A stretch of 64,000 nt of DNA from Winslowiella toletana (GTDB taxonomy: Bacteria > Pseudomonadota > Gammaproteobacteria > Enterobacterales > Enterobacteriaceae), in assembly GCF_032164335.1 (NCBI RefSeq), contig NZ_CP134152.1, positions 682,001 to 746,000 of the forward strand, in the 5' to 3' direction. Shown piece after piece: positions 55,061-64,000 of this stretch. How positions within the stretch are numbered: position 1 is the first letter of the stretch; each line of letters begins with the position of its first letter. Both the position numbers and the translations under genes were made by a program. The notes under the pieces were generated by a model. The model did no database searches, had not been told where the DNA came from, and saw nothing but the letters and a program-made list of their open reading frames with translations.

Positions 55061-58000
55061 TCAGAAAATCCGGCTGCTGGCATCGTATTGTGGCTGAGTC
55101 AGGGCGTCGGTTATCTCCTGATGGCAAAGAATGATGGAATGGTGATTCACCGCCAGCGGAATGATCTGCAGCTGCGGACAAATCTGCGCCAGACCGTTAT
55201 CAGCAATCGCGAGAATTTCACGTCCATCAATGCCGCCAGAGAGGCTTAAATCAACAAACTCAGTGGCTTTAAACAGCGTGACTTTGCTGTGGCGCAGTGG
55301 CGCGCTGAGACACTGATTATTAATATTGATCTCGGTCTGCTCCACCTGCTGCCCACGTCGGGCGGCTTCGCCTGTAATTCCCATCATCGCCAGAATCGGT
55401 GCCAGCATGCCCGGAACAATATGCTGTTGGACCTCGGTCTGGTACAGGCTATCAAGCAGGCAGACGTGAATATCGTTAAAGCCGCGCTGTTCCAGCTGGG
55501 CGGCAATCTCCAGCGCGATAATCCCGCCCAACGACCAGCCGAGCAGCCTGACCGTTTTATGGCGCGGCAGGCCATAATTGCAGATATGTTGCAGATAATA
55601 GCTGGCCAGCGCGGGCAGCGCGCTGATATGCGGATGATTAAACAGATTGTAATTGTTGACGCCGATGGCGTTAAAGTGGCCGGTCAGCGCGCGTGCTAAA
55701 TCACGATAAATCTCACAGCCAACTACCGCCGGATGAATCATCCACAGATCGTTGCTGGTCAGCGCGGTGTTCAGCGGCTGAATCAGCACAAAATTGTCGG
55801 CTGGCTGGTTAAGCTGTCGCAGCAATTTCTGCATGGCAACCGGGGTGTTATCAGCGAGGCCGGCCGGACTGGCCGCCTGATTACGGTGAATCGCCTGTGC
55901 CTGCGCCTGCAACGTCGGATGGATAAACAGCGTTTTCATCTCGGCGTTGATGCCCGCGCGCTTAAGCAGCAGCAGTAGCTGAATGGCGTGCAGCGAGTGG
56001 CCGCCAAGGGCGAAAAAATCGTCGCCGCGATCGATGCGATCCACCCCCAGCAGCGACTGCCACCAGTCAGCCAGCTGCTGCTCCTGCTGGTTGGCCGGTG
56101 GGCAAAACGCTTTACCGATTATCACCGGTTGCGGTGGCGGTAGCCGTTTGCGATCCAGCTTGCCATTAGCAGAAAGTGGGAAAGCCTCAAGCGCAACCAC
56201 GCTGCCTGGCAGCATATATTCCGGTAAGGTTGCGCGTAAATGCGCGCGCAGTCGTTCGGTTAAATCGGGCTGCGGCGGGGCAATTACCCAGGCAACCAGC
56301 CGCTTATCACCGTCATGATGATCGCAGGCCATCACGACCGCATCGGCGATCGACGGGAAGCGACAGATCTGCTGCTCGATCTCACCGGCTTCAATGCGCA
56401 AGCCGTGGATCTTTATCTGAAAATCGTTACGGCCCAGGTACTCCACACTGCCATCTTCCAGCCAGCGCGCCACATCGCCGGTTCTGTAGATCCGCGCCTG
56501 CGGATCGTCACTAAAAGGATCGGCAATAAAGCGCTCTGCCGTCAGCGCCGGAAGATTCAGATAGCCGCGCGCCAGCTGAATACCACCGATATACAGTTCA
56601 CCCCGCACGCCAGCTGGCAGCAGCTGGAGGTGCCGATCGAGAATATAGAGTCGGGTATTGGCAACCGGGAAACCGATCGGAATCAGCGGACGGCGATCGT
56701 CCGGCTGGCAATGCCAGTAAGAGACATCAATCGCCGCTTCGGTAGGACCATACAGATTATGCAGTTCGGCCATCGGCAACTGTTGATGGCAGCGTTCCAC
56801 CGTCGTCAGCGGCAGCGCTTCGCCACTGCAAAAAATACGCTTCAGGCTGCTACAGGCGGCCATCTCACCATAACGTAGAAACAGCTGTAGCATTGAGGGC
56901 ACAAAATGCAGCGTCGTGATCTGCTCTGTGGCGATCAGTTTACTGAGCCAGGCCGGATCCTGATGTCCGCCAGGTTTCGCCAGCGCCAGCCTTGCGCCGA
57001 TCATCAGCGGCCAGAAGAACTCCCAAACCGAGACGTCGAAGCTGAACGGCGTTTTTTGTAATACCGTATCCTGCGGTGACAACTGGTAACGGTGCTGCAT
57101 CCACATCAGGCGGTTAATCACCGCGCGATGCTCAATCATCACGCCCTTCGGCTGACCGGTGGAGCCGGAAGTGTAAATAACATAGGCCAGCGTGCGGGAA
57201 ATATCGCCGGGAAGGGGGGGCGGATTCTCAATACTCTGCTGTTGCCATTGCGGCAGGTCATCATACAGATGATAAGCCAGCGGGCCTTCGCCATTCAGCG
57301 CCCGTAGCGCCCGCTGCCCGGCATCATCGAGCAGCAGCCGTTTCGCGCCACAGTCCTGTAGCATATGGCGCAGACGATCTTGCGGATACTGCGGGTCCAG
57401 CGGTACATACGCCGCACCTGCTTTTAGTATCGCCAACAGCGCAATCACCATCTGTGCACCGCGCTCAACGCACAGTGCCACGCGGTCATCAGCCGCCAGG
57501 TCGGTACTGCGCAGAAACCATGCCAGCTGATTAGCGCGATGATTAAGTCTGGCATAGCTGAGCGGCGCGCTGTCACCGCATAGCGCAATCGCGTCCGGAG
57601 TGCGTGCTGCTTGTTGCTCAAAAAACTGCTGGAGGGTTAACGGCGTGGGCCAGTGACGATCGCTGTTATTCCAGCAGTGCAAAATTTGCTGCTGCTCTTG
57701 CGCTAACAGCAGTGGCAGCAGGGCGACCGGTTGCTCTGGCGGTGCATCAAGCACCGCCTCCAGCAGATGCACAATGCGCGATGCCAGGCGCCCGGCATCC
57801 TGTTCGCTGAACCACGCCTGATTAAAATGAAATTCCAGCTGCGGCTCTGCCGCCTGATGATAGTGGCGCAGATAGAGAGTCAGCGGCGTCTGTTCATGAC
57901 CATGATGCATGGCTACGCTTCTCAGTTCGCCTCCGCCGATATCAATATCCGTCAGGAAAATCTCCTGAGAAAAACTGAGATCAAATAGCTGACGACGGCC

Positions 58001-59014
58001 CTGCTGACCGAGGCGCAGATGCCGGTTGAGTTCGGCAATCGGGAAGCGTTGATGGCGGTAGCTACGGCGCAGCTCAGTGGCAACCTGCTGCATCAGCGCC
58101 GGAAAGGGGTGATGATCGTCCAGCTTTAGCCGCAGCGGGATCATCGACGAGAACATGCCCAGCGTCTGTTTAAACCGTGCGCCGTTACGATTATGAATGG
58201 GCAGCCCGATGGTAAGATCCTCAACCTGCCATAATCTCCCCATACAACAGGCGAGCAGTGCGGTCATAAAGTGCATCACCGAAGCGCCGTGCCGCTCGGC
58301 GTAGTCGCCGAGTTGCTGGTAGCGCGCCAGCGGCAAACTTTGGCTAATCTGGCTGCTGGGCCAGGTCATCTCCTCGCTGTACCCCTGACGTCGCTCCAGC
58401 GCCGAGGGCGGAACATCGGCAAAGCGACTGAGCCAGAAATCGCGATCCAGCTGATAACGCGGCGAGGCAAGATACTGCCGGTCATGCTCAATAAAATCGC
58501 TGTAACTGGCGATTGGCAGCGCAGTCAATGGTTCGCCGCTCAGTAGCTGTTGATAGCGCTCGAGAATCAGTCGACTGAGCAGAGCAATGGAGGAGCCGTC
58601 GGCAATAAGATGATGGCCATTAAGCAGCCACAGCGATAAATTATTGCTGACCTTAATCAGGTGGCAGCGCCACAGCAGGCAATCATAGAGGGGAAAAGGC
58701 TGAATAAATAGCTGACGGATTTTCTTCCAGCTACTGTTTAACGCCTCTTCTGCGAGGCTGAAATCATGATGGCTGAATGTCATCTGATGAATATGGCTGA
58801 TACTCTGAACGGTGCCCTGTTCCGTCTCGGATAAAATAAATTTCAATACGTCATGCTGCTGCATTATTTCCGCGATGGCCTGCTGAAATAACTTTAGTTC
58901 AACCTGATGAGGGATCTGCCAGACGCAGCCAATATTATAGCAAGGGGTAGCGGGCGTCAGCAGTTGATCGATCCAAACGGCTTGCTGTACGGTAGTTAAC
59001 GGATACACAGACAT
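55061..59014 (-). CDS. single-module NRPS (C-A-T-TE), predicted serine-activating
   Basis: 1317 residues, the EntF layout. The condensation domain (1-430) has intact HHLIADG near 134-140. The adenylation domain (about 455-950) has YTSGSTGQPKG. Aligning with EntF, the specificity positions read D-V-W-H-F-S-L-I-D-K (FDVSVW, HFVPSM, FCSG, LYGPTEAAID, GKLDRK), one substitution from the EntF serine code. The carrier domain has LGGHSL (phosphopantetheine Ser). The thioesterase has GWSLGG, an Asp in LLDSLYQ and His in VNHHS. I start at ATG 59014, after GGAGG. No partner gene (aryl-activating, carrier, export) is adjacent, so the product is unknown. Confidence 0.9.
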   Translation of the reverse strand: MSVYPLTTVQQAVWIDQLLTPATPCYNIGCVWQIPHQVELKLFQQAIAEIMQQHDVLKFILSETEQGTVQSISHIHQMTFSHHDFSLAEEALNSSWKKIRQLFIQPFPLYDCLLWRCHLIKVSNNLSLWLLNGHHLIADGSSIALLSRLILERYQQLLSGEPLTALPIASYSDFIEHDRQYLASPRYQLDRDFWLSRFADVPPSALERRQGYSEEMTWPSSQISQSLPLARYQQLGDYAERHGASVMHFMTALLACCMGRLWQVEDLTIGLPIHNRNGARFKQTLGMFSSMIPLRLKLDDHHPFPALMQQVATELRRSYRHQRFPIAELNRHLRLGQQGRRQLFDLSFSQEIFLTDIDIGGGELRSVAMHHGHEQTPLTLYLRHYHQAAEPQLEFHFNQAWFSEQDAGRLASRIVHLLEAVLDAPPEQPVALLPLLLAQEQQQILHCWNNSDRHWPTPLTLQQFFEQQAARTPDAIALCGDSAPLSYARLNHRANQLAWFLRSTDLAADDRVALCVERGAQMVIALLAILKAGAAYVPLDPQYPQDRLRHMLQDCGAKRLLLDDAGQRALRALNGEGPLAYHLYDDLPQWQQQSIENPPPLPGDISRTLAYVIYTSGSTGQPKGVMIEHRAVINRLMWMQHRYQLSPQDTVLQKTPFSFDVSVWEFFWPLMIGARLALAKPGGHQDPAWLSKLIATEQITTLHFVPSMLQLFLRYGEMAACSSLKRIFCSGEALPLTTVERCHQQLPMAELHNLYGPTEAAIDVSYWHCQPDDRRPLIPIGFPVANTRLYILDRHLQLLPAGVRGELYIGGIQLARGYLNLPALTAERFIADPFSDDPQARIYRTGDVARWLEDGSVEYLGRNDFQIKIHGLRIEAGEIEQQICRFPSIADAVVMACDHHDGDKRLVAWVIAPPQPDLTERLRAHLRATLPEYMLPGSVVALEAFPLSANGKLDRKRLPPPQPVIIGKAFCPPANQQEQQLADWWQSLLGVDRIDRGDDFFALGGHSLHAIQLLLLLKRAGINAEMKTLFIHPTLQAQAQAIHRNQAASPAGLADNTPVAMQKLLRQLNQPADNFVLIQPLNTALTSNDLWMIHPAVVGCEIYRDLARALTGHFNAIGVNNYNLFNHPHISALPALASYYLQHICNYGLPRHKTVRLLGWSLGGIIALEIAAQLEQRGFNDIHVCLLDSLYQTEVQQHIVPGMLAPILAMMGITGEAARRGQQVEQTEININNQCLSAPLRHSKVTLFKATEFVDLSLSGGIDGREILAIADNGLAQICPQLQIIPLAVNHHSIILCHQEITDALTQPQYDASSRIF

Positions 59015-59263
59015 GCGTGCGCCTCCAGTCAAGGCAGAGGGAATTTTCGGTGAAAGAAATTAAGTATATAAATAATTAGCAGAGATGAGATGAAATAGTA
59101 TAATTTTTTAATAAATAATAAATTACTTGATATCGATAATTATATTATTTTATCAGATATGTTTATCTCTATTTAATACCGCAATCTATTTTTGATTCAC
59201 CGATATCGGCAAGATAAATATGGCGTAAATGTGTGGAATCATTTTACGCCACTATTAATAACC
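59015..59263 (-). promoter_or_regulatory. AT-rich upstream region of the NRPS gene
   Basis: 249 bp of strongly AT-rich DNA between urtE (whose stop is at the right edge) and the NRPS start, with no gene. It holds the NRPS promoter region by position. I see no convincing Fur box, which argues mildly against a siderophore product. AT-richness makes H-NS silencing plausible. Confidence 0.4.
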
Positions 59264-59962
59264 TTAAATCGCTACTAATCCACGTACGCCGTCGGCTTCC
59301 ATTGTGTCACCGCGCCCGCGTTGCACTATTTCACCACGCGACATCACCAGATAGCTGTCGGCCAGTTCGGCGGCGAAATCATAAAATTGTTCCACCAACA
59401 GAATCGACATATCACCGCGCTGTGCCAGCTGGCGGATCACCGCACCGATTTGTTTAATCACCGAAGGCTGAATGCCCTCAGTTGGCTCATCAAGGATCAG
59501 CAGCTGTGGCTTGCAGGCCAGCGCACGGCCAATCGCTAACTGCTGCTGTTGACCACCGGAGAGATCGCCGCCGCGCCGGGATTTCATCTCTTGCAGCACC
59601 GGGAACAGTTGATAAATCTCGTCGGGCACCTGTCTGGCTTCGTTACCTGAAAATCGCGCCAGCCCCATCAGCAGATTTTCCTCTACCGTCAGGCGCGGAA
59701 AAATCTCTCGTCCTTGCGGCACATAAGCGATACCAGCCTGAACGCGCTGATGAGGTTTACGTGTGTTAATCACCTTATCATTCCAGCTGATGGTGCCGGA
59801 TTTTGCCGGAATTAAGCCCATCAGACACTTCAGCAGGGTAGTTTTGCCGACGCCATTACGCCCCAGCAGGCAGGTCACTTCACCCTGACGAGTTTCAAAT
59901 GACAGCCCGCGCAAAATATGGCTGCCGCCATAATATTGATTCAGTTCAGATACCTGTAACAT
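59264..59962 (-). CDS. urtE: UrtE, urea ABC transporter ATPase (LivF-like)
   Basis: 232 residues. Walker A GRNGVGKTT, Walker B LLILDEPTEGIQPS, signature LSGGQQQQLAIGRAL. Start chosen at ATG 59962 (MLQVSELNQYYGGSHILRGLSF), 2 bp after the urtD stop. It is one of two cytoplasmic ATPases powering urea import and the last gene of the operon. Confidence 0.93.
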   Translation of the reverse strand: MLQVSELNQYYGGSHILRGLSFETRQGEVTCLLGRNGVGKTTLLKCLMGLIPAKSGTISWNDKVINTRKPHQRVQAGIAYVPQGREIFPRLTVEENLLMGLARFSGNEARQVPDEIYQLFPVLQEMKSRRGGDLSGGQQQQLAIGRALACKPQLLILDEPTEGIQPSVIKQIGAVIRQLAQRGDMSILLVEQFYDFAAELADSYLVMSRGEIVQRGRGDTMEADGVRGLVAI

Positions 59963-59963
59963 T

Positions 59964-60755
59964 TCAGCGCCCCAAATAAACGTCGATAACCTGCTCATTG
60001 GCCTGCACTTCGCGCAATGAACCTTCAGCCAGTACCTGGCCCTGATGCAGCACCGTAACGTGATCGGCGATGGTTTCAACAAAGCCCATATCGTGCTCTA
60101 CCACCATCAGCGAATGCTTGCCGGCCAGGCTGCGAAACAGCTCGGCGGTATAGTCAGTTTCGGCATCGGTCATACCGGCCGCCGGTTCGTCAAGCAGCAG
60201 CAGATGAGGCTCCTGCACCAGCAGCATGCCAATTTCCAGAAACTGTTTTTGTCCGTGGGATAGCAGCCCGGCCGGGCGTGCGCGTTCAGCGCCAAGACGC
60301 AACAGTTTCAGCACTTCATCAATACGATCGCGCTGTTCGCTGCTGAGCCGGGCGCGCAGACAGGCCCAGACTGATTTATCGGTTTTTAGCGCAATTTCCA
60401 GGTTTTCAAACACCGACAGCGCTTCAAATACCGTTGGCTTCTGGAATTTACGGCCAATACCGATGCGGGCAATCTCTACCGGCGACAGGGTAGTGAGATC
60501 GGTGTCCTGATCGTAAGTGATCTTGCCGTTATCTGGTCGGGTTTTGCCGGTAATCACATCCATTAGCGTAGTTTTTCCGGCACCGTTTGGGCCGATTATG
60601 CAACGCAGTTCGCCAACGCCAATATTTAGTGACAGGTCGGTCAGCGCACGAAAGCCATCAAATGAGACATTGATATTGCTCAGTTGCAGCAGCGGATCGC
60701 TGTGCTGGCGGAAGCGATCCGCCGGGTGGGTTTGAGTAAACAGCCGATCAGTCAT
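59964..60755 (-). CDS. urtD: UrtD, urea ABC transporter ATPase (LivG-like)
   Basis: 263 residues. Walker A GPNGAGKTTLMDVITGKTRPD, signature LLSHGQKQFLEIGMLL, Walker B LLLLDEPAAGMTDAE. The SHGQ signature (instead of SGGQ) is normal for UrtD proteins. It pairs with UrtE on the membrane subunits. The start overlaps the urtC end by 8 bp. Confidence 0.93.
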   Translation of the reverse strand: MTDRLFTQTHPADRFRQHSDPLLQLSNINVSFDGFRALTDLSLNIGVGELRCIIGPNGAGKTTLMDVITGKTRPDNGKITYDQDTDLTTLSPVEIARIGIGRKFQKPTVFEALSVFENLEIALKTDKSVWACLRARLSSEQRDRIDEVLKLLRLGAERARPAGLLSHGQKQFLEIGMLLVQEPHLLLLDEPAAGMTDAETDYTAELFRSLAGKHSLMVVEHDMGFVETIADHVTVLHQGQVLAEGSLREVQANEQVIDVYLGR

Positions 60756-61824
60756 GTTTCCTCCGGCGTATCAGCCCGATAACACCACGCGGCAGAAACA
60801 GCGTGACAAGAATAAACATCAGGCCGAGGAAAAACAGCCAGTATTCAGGGAAAGCCATGGTGAACCAGCTTTTGGCACCGTTGACGATAGTGGCACCGAA
60901 CAGTGGCCCAATCAGGGTGCCGCGCCCGCCCAATGCAACCCAGATGGCAGCTTCAATAGAGTTAGTTGGCGACATCTCACCCGGGTTAATAATTCCGACC
61001 TGCGGCACATACAGCGCCCCTGCGAGGCCGCACAGTACGGCTGACAGCGTCCAGACAAACAGCTTAAAACCTTTTGGGTCGTAACCGCAGAACATCAGAC
61101 GGTTTTCGCCATCGCGCACCGCTGTCAGCACCCGGCCAAACTTACTGCGTGCCAGCGCAAAACCGATGCTAAGGCTGATTATCAGCAGCAGTACGCTGGC
61201 GATAAACAGCCCGATGCGGGTGCTGGTGGCGGTGACCGGAAAGCCAAGCAGGGTGGTAAAGCCGGTAAAGCCATTGTTACCGCCGAAGCCGGTTTCATTG
61301 CGAAAAAACAGCAACATGCCAGCATAAGTCAGCGCCTGGGTCATGATCGAGAAGTACACGCCTTTGATCTTTGAGCGGAAAGCAAACCAGCCGAAGATCA
61401 GCGCCAGCAGACCGGGCACCAGCATGATCAGACACAGCGCCCAGGCAAAATGCTGGGTGCCCGCCCAAAACCACGGCAGTTCGCTCCACGACAAAAAAGA
61501 CATAAACGCCGGTAAGCCATCGCCCGCCGCCTGGCGCATCAGGTACATGCCCATCGCGTAACCGCCAAGCGCAAAAAACAAGCCGTGGCCGAGCGACAGT
61601 AAACCGGCGTAGCCCCAGACCAGATCCAGCGCGACGGCGACAATCGCATAGCAGAGGATCTTGCCGATCAGCGTCAGGGTATAGGTGGAGATGGCCAGTG
61701 GATTATTCGCGGGCAACAAAGCGAAAAACGGCAGGATCAATAGCGCCAGCAGCAAGACAGTGCCGATCCCGATGGTCAGCCGCGGTGCTTTTTGCGCCAC
61801 GCTCAGTGTGATGGGTTGTGTCAT
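60748..61824 (-). CDS. urtC: UrtC, urea ABC transporter permease (LivM-like)
   Basis: 358 residues, mostly hydrophobic helices. Family segments include VWGYAGLLSLGHGLFFALGGYAMGMYL (read in parts), NNGFTGFTTLLGFP and the C-terminal LFLPRGVIGL. It is one half of the urea channel. The ATG overlaps the urtB stop (TGATG). Confidence 0.93.
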   Translation of the reverse strand: MTQPITLSVAQKAPRLTIGIGTVLLLALLILPFFALLPANNPLAISTYTLTLIGKILCYAIVAVALDLVWGYAGLLSLGHGLFFALGGYAMGMYLMRQAAGDGLPAFMSFLSWSELPWFWAGTQHFAWALCLIMLVPGLLALIFGWFAFRSKIKGVYFSIMTQALTYAGMLLFFRNETGFGGNNGFTGFTTLLGFPVTATSTRIGLFIASVLLLIISLSIGFALARSKFGRVLTAVRDGENRLMFCGYDPKGFKLFVWTLSAVLCGLAGALYVPQVGIINPGEMSPTNSIEAAIWVALGGRGTLIGPLFGATIVNGAKSWFTMAFPEYWLFFLGLMFILVTLFLPRGVIGLIRRRKHD

Positions 61825-63389
61825 CAGTCAGTTACCCGTCCTTTAAATGCAAACAGCCCCTGCGGTCGTTTCTGAATAAACAGAATGATCAGCACCAGAA
61901 TCAGGATCTTGCCGAGTACCGCACCGATTTGCGGCTCCAGCACCTTGTTCAGGATGCCGAGGCCAAACGCAGCCACTACCGTGCCTGCCAGCTGGCCGAC
62001 ACCACCCAACACCACCACCAGGAAGGAGTCGATGATATAACCCTGGCCCAGCTCCGGGCCGACATTGCCCAGCTGCGACAGCGCCACGCCGCCCAGCCCG
62101 GCAATGCCCGATCCCAGGCCGAATGCCAGCATATCGACGCGTCCGGTTGGCACGCCGCAGCAGTCGGCCATTGCGCGATTCTGCGTGACCGCACGTACAT
62201 TCATGCCAAGGCGGGTTTTGTTCAGCAGTAGCCAGGTGAGGATCAGCACCCCTGCGACAAACAGAATCACCGCGATACGGTTGTAGGGCAGTACCAGATT
62301 GGGCAGTAATTGCAGGCCGCCTGACAGCCACGCCGGATTAGCCACTTCCAGGTTTTGTGCGCCAAACAGCACCCGTACCAGCTGAATTAACATCAGGCTG
62401 ATGCCCCAGGTGGCGAGCAGCGTTTCCAGCGGGCGACCATAGAGATGACGAATCACCGTGCGTTCCAGCAGCATGCCGATGCTGGCGGTCAGAAAGAATG
62501 CTACCGGCAACGCCAGCAGCGGATAGTAAGCCAGCCACTCCGGCGCGAAACGCTGGAACATCGACTGCACCAGCCAGGTGGCATAGGCACCGAGCATCAG
62601 CATTTCGCCATGCGCCATATTGATCACCCCGAGCAGGCCATAGGTGATCGCCAGTCCTAACGCCGCCAGTAATAAAATCGAACCCAGCGACAGGCCGGTA
62701 AACGCCTGGCCGAGTAAATCTCCCCACATCAGACGCTGTTTAATTTGCTGCAGGCTGGCAGCGGCGGCGGCGCGCACCTCGGCACTGGCTTCATTCCCGG
62801 GCTGAGTAAGCCGTTGCAGGCTGGCCTGTCGTTGCGGATCGCTGCTTTCACCCAGCAGTTTTACCGCGTTAAGTCGTACCTGTGGATTGCCGTCGCTCAG
62901 TTGCAGATTAGCCAGCGCTATCGCCAGCTCAGTATGAACATCAGCATTTTGTTCTGCTGCCAGCCGCTGGCTCAGTAGCGGTAACTGATCGGCGACCGCA
63001 TCATTTTGCAATGCGCGTGCGGCGCGCAGGCGTGTGGCAGCGTCATCACTGACTAACTGGTGTGAAGCCAGCGCGTTTATCGTTAATACGCGCAACCGGT
63101 TATTGGTGAACAGTTTTTTAGTGGTTCCACTGGGTTTCGCATCGCCTTCAAGCGGCGTCAGCTGACCATTGAGAGTACTGAACGGCTGTTTATGCTGATC
63201 GATGACCACCGACTCTGCGCGTAATGCCTCCAGCAGCGGCAGGCGGCTGGCGTCAGGCGTAGCCGCCCATTGCTGTAACAGTTTTGCCTGTTCGCTGCGG
63301 CTGGCAGCAGCGTAGTCAGCCGCCGGGCCAGCTTGAGCGGCGAATGGCGTGCCGATCAGCAGCACCAGCATTAAAAGTATTCGCGTCAT
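61824..63389 (-). CDS. urtB: UrtB, urea ABC transporter permease (LivH-like) with periplasmic N-terminal domain
   Basis: 521 residues. A signal-like N-terminus (MTRILLMLVLLIGTPFAAQA) leads to ~210 residues of helical repeats, then the LivH-type permease (from about 230: ALGLAITYGLLGVINMAHGEMLMLGAY in parts, and GLGSGIAGLGGVALSQLG). The long N-terminal extension is normal for UrtB and separates it from branched-chain amino-acid permeases. I use ATG 63389; a GTG four codons upstream (63401) is possible. Confidence 0.92.
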   Translation of the reverse strand: MTRILLMLVLLIGTPFAAQAGPAADYAAASRSEQAKLLQQWAATPDASRLPLLEALRAESVVIDQHKQPFSTLNGQLTPLEGDAKPSGTTKKLFTNNRLRVLTINALASHQLVSDDAATRLRAARALQNDAVADQLPLLSQRLAAEQNADVHTELAIALANLQLSDGNPQVRLNAVKLLGESSDPQRQASLQRLTQPGNEASAEVRAAAAASLQQIKQRLMWGDLLGQAFTGLSLGSILLLAALGLAITYGLLGVINMAHGEMLMLGAYATWLVQSMFQRFAPEWLAYYPLLALPVAFFLTASIGMLLERTVIRHLYGRPLETLLATWGISLMLIQLVRVLFGAQNLEVANPAWLSGGLQLLPNLVLPYNRIAVILFVAGVLILTWLLLNKTRLGMNVRAVTQNRAMADCCGVPTGRVDMLAFGLGSGIAGLGGVALSQLGNVGPELGQGYIIDSFLVVVLGGVGQLAGTVVAAFGLGILNKVLEPQIGAVLGKILILVLIILFIQKRPQGLFAFKGRVTD

Positions 63390-63448
63390 GATAATTACCA
63401 CTCTTTGAACCCCATCCCCTTAATGCGGGAGGGGGCGTTGTGCCAGGG

Positions 63449-64000
63449 TTACTGTCCTGATTTCACCGGATGATCGGGCTTCTTGTCGTTACCGGCGATG
63501 TACGGGCTCCACGGCTGGGCGCGAACCGGCTGTTCGGTCTGCCACACCACGTTGAACTGCCCGTTATCTTCGATTTCGCCAATCATCACCGGTTTGTGCA
63601 GATGGTGGTTGGTTTTATCCATGGTCAGGGTGTAGCCATCCGGCGCGACGAAAGTCTGCCCGGCCATCGCGGCGCGCACTTTATCTACCTCGGTAGTGCC
63701 GGCTTTCTCTGCCGCCTGTGCCCACATATGAATGCCAACATAGGTAGCTTCCATCGGATCATTGGTCACCACGGTGTCGGCATGCGGCAACTTACGTGCT
63801 TTGGCCCAGGCGCGATAATCGGCGACGAATTTGGCGTTGGTGGGGTTATCCAGCGACTGGAAGTAGTTCCAGGCGGCCAGGTTTCCGACCAGTGGTTTAG
63901 TGTCGATGCCGCGTAACTCCTCTTCACCGACCGAAAACGCGACAACCGGCACGTCGGTAGCTTTAATTCCCTGATTCGCCAGCTCTTTGTAGAAAGGCAC
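63449..64000 (-). CDS. urtA: UrtA, urea-binding periplasmic protein, C-terminal part (cut by window edge)
   Basis: About 184 residues of the C-terminal half; the start is beyond the right edge. GIKATDVPVVAFSVGEEELRGID, WNYFQSLDNPTNAKFVADYRAW and NDPMEATYVGIHMWAQAAEKAG (read in parts) match UrtA. It captures urea in the periplasm for UrtBCDE. The gene order urtA-B-C-D-E on the minus strand is canonical. Such operons usually respond to nitrogen limitation and often lie near urease genes, which would be to the right of the window. Confidence 0.9.
   Translation of the reverse strand: MPFYKELANQGIKATDVPVVAFSVGEEELRGIDTKPLVGNLAAWNYFQSLDNPTNAKFVADYRAWAKARKLPHADTVVTNDPMEATYVGIHMWAQAAEKAGTTEVDKVRAAMAGQTFVAPDGYTLTMDKTNHHLHKPVMIGEIEDNGQFNVVWQTEQPVRAQPWSPYIAGNDKKPDHPVKSGQ

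Noticed and set aside
54913-55083. Longer start for deoR overlapping the NRPS 3' end
   Set aside because: Homology to E. coli DeoR begins exactly at ATG 54912, which also has an AAGGAA site.
1-64000. tRNA/rRNA genes, CRISPR arrays, IS elements and phage integrases
   Set aside because: I looked for tRNA-like clover sequences, repeat-spacer patterns and transposase or integrase motifs and saw none.

Overview
The window is chromosomal DNA from a gamma-proteobacterium of the order Enterobacterales. Gene content and protein similarity point to the Erwiniaceae (Erwinia or Pantoea type), but I cannot name the species. The evidence is the backbone prfC-osmY-ytjA-yjjU-yjjV-(nupC-like)-deoCABD-smp-serB-radA-nadR...ettA. 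It follows the E. coli K-12 order closely, with E. coli-like protein lengths and start codons (TTG for deoA and radA). Three accessory blocks interrupt or flank this backbone.

Block 1 (1-21.9 kb) is most of a type VI secretion system (T6SS). It holds a TagF-like C-terminus, tssA, tssB, tssC, hcp, tagH (FHA), pppA (phosphatase), an unknown periplasmic protein, tssE, tssF, tssG, tssH (ClpV), ppkA (kinase) and a VgrG fused to a GH108 muramidase. The membrane-complex genes (tssJ/K/L/M) are not in the window and probably lie to the left. AT-rich effector/immunity cargo sits inside this block: a Tae4 amidase with adjacent Tai4-like immunity genes, an orphan Tai4-like gene between tssC and hcp, and an orphan gene matching the C-terminal domain of the protein encoded right after the VgrG-muramidase. 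The block ends with an EagR-type (DUF1795) chaperone and a 33-codon stump of an Rhs/PAAR effector.

Backbone (22.2-37.8 kb): prfC, osmY, ytjA, a CsbD-like gene, yjjU, yjjV, a nucleoside transporter, the deoCABD nucleoside catabolic operon, smp, serB, radA and nadR. The transporter and deo promoters share one layout: two CRP-type sites 52-53 bp apart, the proximal one centred near -40. The deo promoter also has a 14/16 match to the DeoR operator, and a DeoR repressor gene lies in the window at 54.2-54.9 kb.

Block 2 (37.9-52.2 kb) lies between nadR and ettA, which are neighbours in E. coli. It holds a CusRS-like two-component system, a DUF1471 protein, a MarA/RamA-like regulator, an RND efflux pump with adaptor, an oxidoreductase gene with an exact in-frame 588-bp tandem duplication, and a LysR regulator. 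It continues with a PAAR-colicin-type DNase effector and Im-type immunity gene, then a siderophore-interacting flavoprotein. The effector module is flanked by a 107-bp direct repeat copying the Fur-box promoter and first codons of the siderophore-interacting gene, which suggests how the module arrived.

Block 3 (54-64 kb) follows ettA: deoR, a single-module C-A-T-TE non-ribosomal peptide synthetase with a serine-type specificity pocket, and the urea ABC transporter operon urtABCDE (urtA cut by the window edge). All of these lie on the minus strand.
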